In this document: piece after piece, positions 50,173-59,015 of the stretch
Layout: each line of letters opens with the position of its first letter
Numbering within the stretch: position 1 is the stretch's first letter
From: JABGQS01 sp963674545
GTDB lineage: Bacteria; Bacillota; Clostridia; Christensenellales; SZUA-584
Assembly (NCBI GenBank): GCA_963674545.2
Contig: CAXXFB010000001.1
Span: forward strand, 2,046,001 to 2,110,000
DNA length: 64,000 bases
Reading direction: 5' to 3'
Notes under the pieces: model-generated
What the model saw: only the letters and a program-made list of their open reading frames with translations
Databases searched by the model: none
What the model was told of the DNA's origin: nothing
Made by a program: the position numbers and the translations under genes

Positions 50173-51940
50173 CCTCGATCCCACCTTCCTCAATAAGCTC
50201 AGACATTTCGTCTCTAAGCTTTCTTTCTATCTCTGCGTACCTCTCGGCAACGTCTTTTTCTTCAACGTATTTTGCTCTGGCTATGTCTTCCCTGACCTCT
50301 AGCGAGCTTATCTTAGAGAACTCTGCGCCTGCGTCCAGCGCCTTTTGCCCAAGCTCTCCCCACATAAGTATCAGCTTTAACATGCCGTACTGTTTCTCCA
50401 GCGAAGCATATGTATCTATTTCATGGAAAGCGTTCTGGTGCAGGTAGTCTTCTCTTATAGAACGTGAAGTCTCGAGCTTTAATCTGTCGCCTAAGGACAG
50501 CGCATCCACACCGACCAGACGAACTATCTCTTCGAGTTCCGCCTCGTCCTGCAGCAGCGACATCGTCTTTTCCCTAAGCTCTATGAACTCATGAGATATA
50601 TTCTCATCAAACCAGTCGCCCAAACGGTCAATATACAGCGAGTAAGACGTCAGCCAGTCGATAGCCGGGAAGTGACGTTTGTATGCTAGCTGTGCGCTAA
50701 GGCCCCAGAAAACCTTGACTATTCTCAAGGTAGCCTGCGATACCGGCTCGGAAATATCTCCGCCTGGAGGTGAAACTGCGCCTATAGCAGAAACCGCGCC
50801 GATCCTTCCTTCGCTGCCAAGAGCCTTTACCATACCGGCACGCTCATAGAACTGAGCAAGTCTGCTTGAAAGATAAGCCGGATAACCTTCGTCGCCCGGC
50901 ATCTCTTCAAGACGTCCGGACATCTCACGAAGCGCTTCCGCCCAGCGTGACGTCGAGTCTGCCATAATAGCAACTTTATATCCCATATCACGGAAATACT
51001 CCGCAATAGTTATTCCTGTATATATCGAAGCTTCACGTGCCGCAACCGGCATGTCGGAAGTGTTGGCGATAAGCACTGTACGTTTCATCAGAGGTTCGCC
51101 CGACCGCGGGTCTTTAAGCTCCGGGAACTCCATCAAAACGTCCGTCATCTCGTTGCCGCGCTCTCCGCAGCCAACGTATACGATTATTTCGGCATCCGCC
51201 CACTTGGCAAGCTGGTGCTGAACAACTGTTTTTCCGCTTCCAAAAGGCCCCGGAACAGCAGCAACGCCGCCCTTTGCGACCGGGAACAATGTATCGATGA
51301 CCCTCTGTCCGGTAATCATCGGTTCGTTCGGAGGCAGCTTTTCTTTGAACGGCCTGCCTTTTCTAACCGGCCACTTCTGCAGCATCGTAACTTCTTTAAC
51401 GTCTCCGTCCGCCGTTTTGATGGTTGCAACAGTTTCATCTATCGTCGCACTTGCTTTGCCAATAGACTCGACTGTTCCGCTTAAGCCGAAAGGCACCATT
51501 ATATAGTGTTTAACAAGTTTGGTTTCATCCACATACCCTAGGAAATCTCCGGCTGTAACTTCATCACCCTTTTTAGCAAGAGGCACAAAATCCCACTTTT
51601 TGTCGTGGTCAAGTGCGCTTATGTCCACACCGCGGGATATCCTGTCTCCCGTGCGCTCTCTAATCTTGTCAAGCGGACGCTGTATTCCGTCGAATATAGC
51701 TTCAATAAGCCCCGGCCCAAGTTCTACCGAAAGAGGACTTCCTGTAGAATAAACAGGCTCGTCCGGCCCAAGACCGCTCGTTTCTTCATATACCTGAATA
51801 GAGGCGGTATCGCCGCGAAGCTCTATTATTTCGCCAATCAGCTTTTGTTCACTGACCCTGACAACATCGTACATCTCGCTGTCACCCATGCCCTTGGCTA
51901 AAATCAGCGGACCTGAAACCTTAACTATTTTACCTTCCAT
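50165..51940 (-). CDS. ntpA: V-type ATP synthase catalytic subunit A
   Basis: A 591-residue catalytic subunit. The Walker A motif is GPFGSGKT (about 231-238), Walker B lies in YKVAIMADSTSRWAEALREMSGRLEEMPGDEGYPAYL, and the A-type insert (non-homologous region) covers about residues 110-190. The N-terminus (GKIVKVSGPLILAKGM) is the beta-barrel. It hydrolyses or makes ATP coupled to ion flow. AGGAAGGATACAATAT precedes ATG. About 100 bases separate it from subunit F upstream. Confidence 0.97.
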   Translation of the reverse strand: MEGKIVKVSGPLILAKGMGDSEMYDVVRVSEQKLIGEIIELRGDTASIQVYEETSGLGPDEPVYSTGSPLSVELGPGLIEAIFDGIQRPLDKIRERTGDRISRGVDISALDHDKKWDFVPLAKKGDEVTAGDFLGYVDETKLVKHYIMVPFGLSGTVESIGKASATIDETVATIKTADGDVKEVTMLQKWPVRKGRPFKEKLPPNEPMITGQRVIDTLFPVAKGGVAAVPGPFGSGKTVVQHQLAKWADAEIIVYVGCGERGNEMTDVLMEFPELKDPRSGEPLMKRTVLIANTSDMPVAAREASIYTGITIAEYFRDMGYKVAIMADSTSRWAEALREMSGRLEEMPGDEGYPAYLSSRLAQFYERAGMVKALGSEGRIGAVSAIGAVSPPGGDISEPVSQATLRIVKVFWGLSAQLAYKRHFPAIDWLTSYSLYIDRLGDWFDENISHEFIELREKTMSLLQDEAELEEIVRLVGVDALSLGDRLKLETSRSIREDYLHQNAFHEIDTYASLEKQYGMLKLILMWGELGQKALDAGAEFSKISSLEVREDIARAKYVEEKDVAERYAEIERKLRDEMSELIEEGGIEVA

Positions 51941-52041
51941 ATATTGTATCCTTCCTAATCAACACTAAAGCGTAATGCTGCCTTTGTGCTTTTTATTCTA
52001 TCTCTTCGCCTGCAAACTTTTTAGCAAACGTAACATACGAT

Positions 52042-52359
52042 TTAATCATCTCCGAATAGTATGTCCGCACCAATCGCCTTCTCAACGTTAGCACGAATGT
52101 TGCGCAACCCGAGGCCGGTCGTTCCGCGGTTGCTCGGTATGGGTATTATCGCAGGGAACGGCATAGTCTTATATCTTTCTATAGTTTCGGTAGCCTGCTC
52201 CGCTGCCTGCTCGGTAATAAAAATAATAGAATACCCGCCCGAAGCTAGGCGGTTTATGGTTTTCATAACCTCCCCGCCGCTGGCCGGATAAACATCTATA
52301 CCCAATGATTTAAATCCGAGAACGCTGTCACTGTCTCCAATGACTCCTATCTTGTTCAT
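52042..52359 (-). CDS. ntpF: V-type ATP synthase subunit F
   Basis: A 105-residue Rossmann-like stalk subunit. IGVIGDSDSVLGFKSLGIDVYPA is the family start, YSIIFITEQAAEQA the second strand block and IPIPSNRGTTGLGLRNIRANVEKAIGADIL the conserved C-terminal part. TAGGAGAAACGA precedes ATG. It lies 9 bases after subunit C. A short open segment follows its stop before subunit A. Confidence 0.93.
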   Translation of the reverse strand: MNKIGVIGDSDSVLGFKSLGIDVYPASGGEVMKTINRLASGGYSIIFITEQAAEQATETIERYKTMPFPAIIPIPSNRGTTGLGLRNIRANVEKAIGADILFGDD

Positions 52360-52368
52360 TCGTTTCTC

Positions 52369-53376
52369 CTAAATAAGTTCCTTAACTCTTTTTGCTACCA
52401 CATCGTCGTCTATTCCGCCGAGCTTTGCCGTCATTACCATCCTTACAGCAGCCGCTTCGCGCTGCTTAGCTATATAGAAGCTCATAAGCGGCGCAAGACC
52501 GAACATATCGTGCCGGTATTTTTTAAGCATCCCCAATAGATAATCATCCATCGCCTTTTCCATCATATACAGCCTGCCCGTCTTAAAGAAATCTTCAAAC
52601 GCAGGTGCAAGCACTGCCGAATAATCCCCTTTTGCCAATACGGCGGGTATGCTCTCATCAGCAAGCTCAAAAGCATCAGAAAAAGTGCGCTTGTTTATAG
52701 TTCCGCCGTGAAGATAAGTATCTTCAAAAGATTCCTTGGTGTGTCCGCTCTGCCTTATCCTCATAAACGTCGTTATGTTGCTGATATCAAAAAACGCATT
52801 GTAATACTTCGTTACAAGCTCATCATCAAGCTGTGGTAAAAGCTCTTCTATCTGCTTTGCATACGCTCTGTCCATAGCCACGCCGACCACCGATGCGTCA
52901 GCCGCTACAGCAAACCGCTTGTCTATGAACAGCATAGCTTCCTTCATAGTCCATGGTAGATCATAATAGTTGTTTTCATTCAGCGCACGTTTAAGCTTGT
53001 CCACTTCGATATTTCCGGACGTAAGCTCTATCTCATCAAGGCTCTTATCAAGCATCATAAGCTTTATCAGAACCTTCATGTTATGATAGTCTTTCTCCGC
53101 TTTGATTATTTTAGTAAAAACATCACGCGGAGACACCTGTTCCAAAAGCTCGTCTGCGCTCCTTAGCTCTTTTTCTATCATCTGTTCAAAGCCGGCGTTT
53201 GTCGCTATTGGCTGTGCATAGCCGATTTCAGACAATATGCGCATAGCCATGCTAAAATCCTTGGCTTCGATTATTCTATTTAGTTTCTCTTTTGTTATAA
53301 GCATGCCTTCCATAGCCTTGACTTTTGCGCTCGCATATGGATAGCTGCTGTTAGTCTCAGACATACCTGTGGTCAT
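52369..53376 (-). CDS. ntpC: V-type ATP synthase subunit C
   Basis: A 335-residue funnel-shaped all-helical subunit (V-ATPase d/C type) linking the stalk to the membrane ring. Typical blocks are YPYASAKVKAMEGMLITKEKLNRIIEAKDFSMAMRIL, ADELLEQVSPRDVFTKIIKAEKDYHNMKVLIKLMM and YNAFFDISNITTFMRIRQSG. ATG 53376 is close to AAAGGA; an ATG four codons later (53364) is an alternative. Located between subunits E and F. Confidence 0.93.
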   Translation of the reverse strand: MTTGMSETNSSYPYASAKVKAMEGMLITKEKLNRIIEAKDFSMAMRILSEIGYAQPIATNAGFEQMIEKELRSADELLEQVSPRDVFTKIIKAEKDYHNMKVLIKLMMLDKSLDEIELTSGNIEVDKLKRALNENNYYDLPWTMKEAMLFIDKRFAVAADASVVGVAMDRAYAKQIEELLPQLDDELVTKYYNAFFDISNITTFMRIRQSGHTKESFEDTYLHGGTINKRTFSDAFELADESIPAVLAKGDYSAVLAPAFEDFFKTGRLYMMEKAMDDYLLGMLKKYRHDMFGLAPLMSFYIAKQREAAAVRMVMTAKLGGIDDDVVAKRVKELI

Positions 53377-53449
53377 TCCTTTCCCGTACTAAGTACAAAG
53401 CGACCAAAAATAACTTCATTCTGTATTCTAAAATATCTGCAAACGCCTG

Positions 53450-54049
53450 CTAGTCTTCAAACAGAACCTTTGCCACCTGAGTTTCAACATCCTGCCATGC
53501 CTGTGCCAGCAGTGAAGAAAGAGACATGTTTATCTCAAGACCGTCAGAGATATAGATAAAACCGCCCTTTATGTCGCAGGGCTCGCTAGCAATGGTGATA
53601 TCTCCCTTGCCGGTTTTCTCCTTCAGCTGTTTGTTGACATCGGCAAGGAAGGCTTCATTCAGCCTTTTTTCATCTTTCGAAACGGCAATCGCCCCTGTAC
53701 CATCCTGAGCGCATTCCAAAAGCTGCTTTGCCATAAGCTGTGTATAAGCTTTGTCATCAAGCTTTGTAAGCTTTTCCATAGCAAGTTGCCTTGCTTTTCC
53801 CATCATCTCCTGCTTGGCAGCAAGAAGAAGCTTGCGGTATTCAAGATCATAGACGGCACCCATGCGCTTTTTCTTCTCTACGCCTGCTTTTTTAGCCATC
53901 TCGCTGATGTGCTCTTTATGCTTTTCGATATCCCGCAAAAGCTTATCTCTCGACTGCTTCTTTTTCTCTTCAGCGTCCAGCCAATATTTTTCGGCGTCGG
54001 CCTGTGCGTCGGCACCAATTTTTTCTATCAGTTTTTCTGCTCCGGCCAT
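53450..54049 (-). CDS. ntpE: V-type ATP synthase subunit E
   Basis: A 199-residue peripheral-stalk subunit. A long charged N-terminal helix (AQADAEKYWLDAEEKKKQSRDKLLRDIEKHKEHISEMAKKAG) pairs with the G/H subunit. The C-terminal globular domain ends DIKGGFIYISDGLEINMSLSSLLAQAWQDVETQVAKVLFED, a typical closing block. It lies 18 bases after the proteolipid gene. Confidence 0.9.
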   Translation of the reverse strand: MAGAEKLIEKIGADAQADAEKYWLDAEEKKKQSRDKLLRDIEKHKEHISEMAKKAGVEKKKRMGAVYDLEYRKLLLAAKQEMMGKARQLAMEKLTKLDDKAYTQLMAKQLLECAQDGTGAIAVSKDEKRLNEAFLADVNKQLKEKTGKGDITIASEPCDIKGGFIYISDGLEINMSLSSLLAQAWQDVETQVAKVLFED

Positions 54050-54067
54050 TCTATCACACGCCCCTAA

Positions 54068-54577
54068 TTAAAATTTGCCGTTGCTGAGAAGTATCGTCAG
54101 CAGGGAAATAAGCAGAGCGAAAACAGCGTAAGTTTCAACCATGATAGCCATGGTTATAGCTTTACCGGATTCTTCCGGGCGTTTGCCAAGCAGACCTATG
54201 CCGGCAACAGCTGTCTTTCCCTGTGCTATAGCGCTTGTAAGTCCTGCAATAGCTATCGGCATACATCCAAAGAAAAATACCCAGCCTTGTGCTGCAGAGA
54301 TCGCATCTCCGCCGATTACTCCGTTGAACAGCAGTACCAGGAAAGCAACGAGCAGTCCGTATATACCCTGCGTACCCGGAAGCAACTGAAGAACAAGAGC
54401 CTGACCAAACTTGTCAGGGTCTTCAGAAACGAGGCCCGCTGCAGCCTGTCCTGCAAGGCTCATGCCTTTTGCGCTTCCCGTTCCTGCCAGGCCGACTGCA
54501 AGCGCCGCACCAAGGGTCGATATAATAGTTCCAAAGTATTGACTGAAAAATGCTGCAAAATTGCCTACGTTATCCAT
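54068..54577 (-). CDS. ntpK: V-type ATP synthase proteolipid subunit K, Na+-type
   Basis: A 169-residue double-hairpin rotor subunit with four transmembrane helices. The ion-binding residues of Na+-type rings are all visible: L66 and T69-Q70 in LPGTQGIYG, Q119 in AIAQGKT, and the carboxylate E148 in MVETYA. Na+ coupling is inferred from them. The frame opens to 54592, but that upstream ATG lies just before the AGGAGG that serves ATG 54577. Only the second hairpin bears the carboxylate, as in Enterococcus NtpK. Confidence 0.93.
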   Translation of the reverse strand: MDNVGNFAAFFSQYFGTIISTLGAALAVGLAGTGSAKGMSLAGQAAAGLVSEDPDKFGQALVLQLLPGTQGIYGLLVAFLVLLFNGVIGGDAISAAQGWVFFFGCMPIAIAGLTSAIAQGKTAVAGIGLLGKRPEESGKAITMAIMVETYAVFALLISLLTILLSNGKF

Positions 54578-54654
54578 GTTTACCTCCTGCACTCCTTATA
54601 AGAAGTGTTATTCATCATATTTATATACACAGGCGTTGCTCCCGTGTTTAAAAA

Positions 54655-56574
54655 CTATTTTGTATTCTCAATACGGTAGTTCTTCGTTCTTATACCCAGC
54701 GGTTTGAATGCGTGTCCGCCGTCTTCATAGAACTTGCTGAAAAACTCTATATACTGCAGTCTTGCTGTATGTACGAACGACCCTAAGGTATTTATCGCTA
54801 TATTGAATACATGTCCAATGACCAATACTACAGCTCCGAATATATAGCCAACCACTCCGCCGAACAGAAGCGTTGCTATAGTATTGAACACCATGGCTAT
54901 AACTGTAGTCGCAAGCCCCATTCCGAATATACGGCAATATGACAGTATGTCGCTTAAGTATCCGGTTACATTATATATGCTCGAAAGTCCACCGACAGCT
55001 TTTCCTATAATGCCTTTTTTGTGCCTGCCCGCAGTAAGCAGAAGCGTTCCGGCGCCAACAACTGCAAGAACCATAGCAATAGTACCAAAAGGTCCTTCCA
55101 TCACCATACCAAGCGCAACAACAACTCCGGCTATCAATATCAGCATCCACGATACTTTATCAAACAGAGCATCCCAAACCTTTCCGCGCCTGATGCTCTG
55201 GTAAGCGCCGATGCCAAGGCCTACAAGAACATGGACTATCCCAACCGCAAGGCACATTACAAGCACTGTCATCGCATCGTTTATAGGATTAATAACTCCT
55301 TTAAAAACTTCAACGCCGAATAAGTTGCCAAAAAATGCTCCCCAAAGCGAGGTCGATACTCCGCATATCAGTATAACAGTGGTTACCTTACGGAACATAC
55401 CAGTAGGTTTTTTGACCTTAAGCATAATAAAAGCTCCCAGCGCAAGTATAACACCGTAAGCCATATCAGCCATCATCATTCCAAATATAAGGAAATAGAA
55501 TATCGACATTATAAGGTTCGGGTCGACCGCTTTCTGACTAGTAGTTGCATACATATCCGTAACGGCTTCGAACGGAGCAACAACGCCGGGGTTCTTCACC
55601 GCCGTCGGCACCTTGTCACCTTCCGCCGGTTCTTCAAACGTAATATATGCTTCCGGCGCTGCTTCCAGTACAGATTTTTCGACAGCATCCTCTGTGCCTT
55701 CAACCACCCAGCCGGTAAGCATGAATGTGCTGCCCGTTGCACCAAGCCGCTCAATACAGCGCTCTCTGGCTATCTCATTCAAAAGATAATCTTCAACAGC
55801 CTGAAGCGTGAGCTTATAGTCAACATACTTCTTTGCTTTTTCTTCATATTCAGCGGCCCCTAGGTTCAGAGACTCGCACTCGTTGTTAAGGTCATAGATA
55901 AGATCGGCAGGCGTGCCGTAGAGTTCTTTGGTATAAGCCTCTGCAAAGCCGATATATTTGAGCTCTCCGGTGAGCTCTTCATCAACTTCTTTGGCCATTA
56001 CGACATATACTGAAAGATAGTCCTTTTGCCTGTCTATGTCTTCAAAATATGCACTCTGTTCATATTTACTGCACAGAGCCCTGTAGTTTTCAATGTTGTC
56101 CGCCGGTATAGTTCCCAGCAAACACACGGTATAGTCGTTTTCCTTAACGCTTTCCAGCGGTGCGTCAAACTTTGCATACGGCTCTAGCTGTACTATCCTG
56201 TTCTGCAGCCTGTGCTCTCTTGTTTTAAGCGCGCTAAGCTCTGCAGTAAACTGGCGGATCTTTTCAACAGCTTCGTCAGTTTCTTCAAGCTTCTCGTCCA
56301 TGTCTTTTAGCCCGCTTTTTGTGATAGCCGGTTTTGCTGTTAAAATACCGCTTTTGGTTTCGTCATACTTTCTTATCACTTCAAGCGCTTCACGAACTTC
56401 TCCCAGCTTTTTTTCAAGTTCTATAAGTGTGCCCGGCGCCTGCGATGATTCCAGCTCTTCTAGCGATGTTTTTACTACTTCAACAGCTCCGATGTCCTGA
56501 AGACGCTTTAAAACACTCTCCCTGTTGTCAGAGTGTGCAATAAGCGTTGCTTTTTTCATGTTTAGTATCGCCAT
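54655..56574 (-). CDS. ntpI: V-type ATP synthase subunit I
   Basis: A 639-residue stator (a-type) subunit. The N-terminal ~310 residues are soluble with coiled coils (LEELESSQAPGTLIELEKKLGEVREALEVIRKY). The C-terminal half has about seven or eight transmembrane helices, including PNLIMSIFYFLIFGMMMADMAYGVIL and LSYCRIFGMGLATTVIAMVFN, whose arginine is the half-channel residue. Starts one base after the stop of the G/H gene. Confidence 0.95.
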   Translation of the reverse strand: MAILNMKKATLIAHSDNRESVLKRLQDIGAVEVVKTSLEELESSQAPGTLIELEKKLGEVREALEVIRKYDETKSGILTAKPAITKSGLKDMDEKLEETDEAVEKIRQFTAELSALKTREHRLQNRIVQLEPYAKFDAPLESVKENDYTVCLLGTIPADNIENYRALCSKYEQSAYFEDIDRQKDYLSVYVVMAKEVDEELTGELKYIGFAEAYTKELYGTPADLIYDLNNECESLNLGAAEYEEKAKKYVDYKLTLQAVEDYLLNEIARERCIERLGATGSTFMLTGWVVEGTEDAVEKSVLEAAPEAYITFEEPAEGDKVPTAVKNPGVVAPFEAVTDMYATTSQKAVDPNLIMSIFYFLIFGMMMADMAYGVILALGAFIMLKVKKPTGMFRKVTTVILICGVSTSLWGAFFGNLFGVEVFKGVINPINDAMTVLVMCLAVGIVHVLVGLGIGAYQSIRRGKVWDALFDKVSWMLILIAGVVVALGMVMEGPFGTIAMVLAVVGAGTLLLTAGRHKKGIIGKAVGGLSSIYNVTGYLSDILSYCRIFGMGLATTVIAMVFNTIATLLFGGVVGYIFGAVVLVIGHVFNIAINTLGSFVHTARLQYIEFFSKFYEDGGHAFKPLGIRTKNYRIENTK

Positions 56575-56575
56575 G

Positions 56576-56887
56576 CTACTTTAGGATCCTCTCTAAACAT
56601 ACTTTAGCAGCTTCTTCAAGCTTGCCCTTGGCCTTTATTTTTAGCTCTTCGCATTCCTGCTCCCGTCTTTTCTGAAGCGCTTCGAGCTCTTCTTTTGCTT
56701 TTTTCTCTTCGTTGTCAACGTATACAAGCGCTTCGTGGCGTGCGGCTGTCAGTTCTTTATCCTCGATCTCGCTGTTTTCCTGTTCCGCCATTTTCAGCGA
56801 ATCTTTTGCAGAAACAAGCGCAACACGGCGCTTTTCATTCGCTGCCTCTTCTGCCGCTTTAATTTGGTCCAGTACCTCTTTTGCCAT
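56576..56887 (-). CDS. V-type ATP synthase peripheral-stalk subunit G/H
   Basis: A 103-residue highly charged helix (MAKEVLDQIKAAEEAANEKRRVALVSAKDSLKMAEQE...), alternating Glu/Lys and Ala, the usual form of the G/H subunit that pairs with subunit E. GAGGTG stands 6 bases before ATG 56887; an upstream start at 56896 lies within the same region. First gene of the ATPase set, 33 bases after upp. Confidence 0.85.
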   Translation of the reverse strand: MAKEVLDQIKAAEEAANEKRRVALVSAKDSLKMAEQENSEIEDKELTAARHEALVYVDNEEKKAKEELEALQKRREQECEELKIKAKGKLEEAAKVCLERILK

Positions 56888-56919
56888 TATCCACACCTCA
56901 TAATGATATCCTAAATATG

Positions 56920-57549
56920 TTACTTCGTTCCAAACAGCCTGTCTCCGGCGTCTCCAAGACCCGGAACGATATATCCGTGGTCATTTAAGTGGTCGTCAAG
57001 CGCTGCTATAAACATGTCAACATCCGGGTGCTGCTCTTCAACAGCTTTGATGCCTTCCGGCGCTGCGATAAGGCAGACAAGCTTTATGTTCTTTATACCA
57101 TATCCCTTAAGCAGCTCTATTGCACCGTTTGCGCTTCCGCCAGTCGCAAGCATCGGGTCTACGATTATCATATCTCGCTCAGCCGCATCAGTTGGCAGTT
57201 TGCAGTAATACTCAACCGGTTTTAAAGTCTCAGGGTCTCTGTACAATCCTATATGGCCGACTTTTGCGCCGGGTATAAGCTTAAGTATTCCATCCACCAT
57301 TCCAAGCCCGGCACGCAGTATGGGTATTATGCCCACAGTTTTACCGGCGATGACTTTCGCCTTCGCTTTTGCGACCGGTGTAGTTACTTCGATCTCTTCA
57401 AGCGGGAGGTCTCTTGTTACTTCAAATGCCATAAGCATGGCTATCTCTTCAACAAGTTCTCTGAAATCCTTCGTTCCTGTGTTCTCGTCCCTGATAAGCG
57501 ATATCTTGTGCTGTATCAAGGGATGGTCCATTATGACTACTTTGCCCAT
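56920..57549 (-). CDS. upp: Uracil phosphoribosyltransferase
   Basis: A 209-residue type I PRTase that converts uracil and PRPP to UMP. The PRPP loop is IIVDPMLATGGSANGAIELL (about 126-145), and the uracil-binding segment is GYIVPGLGDAGDRLFGT at the C-terminus. The N-terminal VVIMDHPLIQHKISLIRDENTGTKDFRELVEEIAMLMAFE is classical. GGAGGCGCACGG precedes ATG. It lies between rpiB and the ATPase genes, the position it has beside F-type atp operons in other Firmicutes. Confidence 0.97.
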   Translation of the reverse strand: MGKVVIMDHPLIQHKISLIRDENTGTKDFRELVEEIAMLMAFEVTRDLPLEEIEVTTPVAKAKAKVIAGKTVGIIPILRAGLGMVDGILKLIPGAKVGHIGLYRDPETLKPVEYYCKLPTDAAERDMIIVDPMLATGGSANGAIELLKGYGIKNIKLVCLIAAPEGIKAVEEQHPDVDMFIAALDDHLNDHGYIVPGLGDAGDRLFGTK

Positions 57550-57568
57550 CCGTGCGCCTCCATATATT

Positions 57569-58018
57569 CTATGCCTGTTTTTCCTCTAAGCTCATAAGCT
57601 TTGCTATTCTTCTGTTGTGCCGCTCCTCGTTCGAAAACGGGGTGCACAAGTATGCATCAACGATCTCCAGTGCCAGCCCCGGCCCGATAACTCTTGCACC
57701 CAGCGCAAGTACGTTCGAGTCGTTGTGGGACCGTGTCGCCTTTGCAGAAAAGACATCGCCGCAAAGAGCACATCTTATTCCGTTTATCTTGTTTGCAGAC
57801 ATAGACATGCCTATCCCTGTTCCGCACATCACGATGCCAAAATCCGCTTCGCCTTTGTTGACAAGCTCGCAGACCTTCACCGCATAGTCGGAATAATCAC
57901 AGGATTCAGCGCTGTTAGTTCCGCAGTCTATAGTTTCTATTCCCTGTTTTTTCAAGTGGTCGATTATAATGTTTTTTAGTTCGAAAGCACCATGGTCAGC
58001 TCCCAGTGCAATTGTCAT
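57569..58018 (-). CDS. rpiB: Ribose-5-phosphate isomerase B
   Basis: A 149-residue RpiB/LacAB-family isomerase that interconverts ribulose 5-phosphate and ribose 5-phosphate. Visible are GADHGAFELK (D8, H9), the catalytic C65 in VMCGTGIGMSMSANKINGIRCALC and SHNDSNVLALGARVIG. GGAGGTAAAGCTT precedes ATG. It heads the leftward rpiB-upp-ATPase gene row. Confidence 0.95.
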   Translation of the reverse strand: MTIALGADHGAFELKNIIIDHLKKQGIETIDCGTNSAESCDYSDYAVKVCELVNKGEADFGIVMCGTGIGMSMSANKINGIRCALCGDVFSAKATRSHNDSNVLALGARVIGPGLALEIVDAYLCTPFSNEERHNRRIAKLMSLEEKQA

Positions 58019-58048
58019 AAGCTTTACCTCCAGTCTCTCACGACTAGC

Positions 58049-58057
58049 ATTATAGCA
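58049..58057 (-). promoter_or_regulatory. Extended -10 promoter of the rpiB-upp-ATPase row
   Basis: TGCTATAAT on the minus strand (58049-58057), about 30 bases before the rpiB start. No good -35 box is seen. Confidence 0.55.
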
Positions 58058-58183
58058 TTAAAAATGTCCGTTTGCCTATAGGAAATGCCAAAAAAAATAG
58101 ATTTGTAAAAATCTATAACTTCATATTAAAAACAACTATAACAAAAAAATCACAAAATATTCCTAAATCCGCCCAATTTGTTA

Positions 58184-58192
58184 TGTTATAAT
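58184..58192 (+). promoter_or_regulatory. Extended -10 promoter of the DUF1638 cluster
   Basis: TGTTATAAT at 58184-58192, with a leader of about 48 bases to ATG 58247. No convincing -35 box is present. The leader holds a small CGCC/GGCG hairpin. Confidence 0.5.
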
Positions 58193-58246
58193 TGTGCAAG
58201 ACCGCCCATATAAAGGCGCAAATGATTATTTAGATTTGGAGAATAT

Positions 58247-59005
58247 ATGAAATACAAAGTGCTTGCGTGCAAAGCTCTGTTCAGAGAACTAAGCCTTATC
58301 AGCGCCAGCTGCAGCAGCGTGCTAGATATCACATACATAAGACGTGCGCTTCACGACACGCCCCGGCTTTTGAATAAAACGCTTCAGGAAGAGATCGACC
58401 GTATAGATTCCGGACAGGATATGCATTCGAACGAGCCGGTAAACGGTGAGGATTTCGACGCTATACTTCTTGGCTACGGTCTTTGTTCAAACGGCATAAG
58501 CCAGCTTACATCCAAGAAGTATAAACTTGTAGTCCCCCGCAGTGACGACTGCATCGGCCTCTACCTTGGTTCGTATGATAAATATCGTGAGTTCTTCGAC
58601 AAGCACCCAGGCACATACTGGTACAACGCTTCATGGATAGAAAACGGCTATACTCCTTCAAAACAGACATATGAAGCAAAGTTCAAAGAATACTCAACTC
58701 TCTATGGAGAAGACAACGCAGAGTATCTAATAAACACTGAAAATTCAGTTAAGAACTATAACACAGCAGCATATGTAGACTGGGACGAGCTTTATTTTCC
58801 TCATCACGAGCAATATACAAAAGAAGCCGCAGAGTACCTAGGCTGGCAATATAAAAAGGTAGCCGGTTCAAGCTCCTGGCTTGCAGACTTTCTGGAGGGC
58901 AAACACGACGAGCGCTTTGCAACCGCTCTGCCCGGCCATACCTTCGAGCAGGACTTTGACGGAAGAGTCATAAAAACCTGTCCTTTTTCGGGCAGACAGA
59001 TGTAG
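58247..59005 (+). CDS. DUF1638 domain protein
   Basis: A 252-residue protein. Family landmarks are VLACKALFRELSLI, AILLGYGLCSNGISQL and VPRSDDCIGLYLGSYDKY, with conserved cysteines near 8, 81 and 102. DUF1638 genes are recalled as frequent neighbours of corrinoid methyltransferase systems, but the biochemical role is not known. TTTGGAGAATAT precedes ATG. It is the first gene of a rightward cluster with two radical SAM proteins and a RACo-like activase. Confidence 0.8.
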   Translation: MKYKVLACKALFRELSLISASCSSVLDITYIRRALHDTPRLLNKTLQEEIDRIDSGQDMHSNEPVNGEDFDAILLGYGLCSNGISQLTSKKYKLVVPRSDDCIGLYLGSYDKYREFFDKHPGTYWYNASWIENGYTPSKQTYEAKFKEYSTLYGEDNAEYLINTENSVKNYNTAAYVDWDELYFPHHEQYTKEAAEYLGWQYKKVAGSSSWLADFLEGKHDERFATALPGHTFEQDFDGRVIKTCPFSGRQM

Positions 59006-59015
59006 GTAAAATAAA

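Noticed and set aside
58247..59005. Calling the cluster a methylamine or methoxyl methyltransferase system
   Set aside because: No MttB/MtvB-type methyltransferase, corrinoid-binding protein or MtbA-type partner is present in the window.
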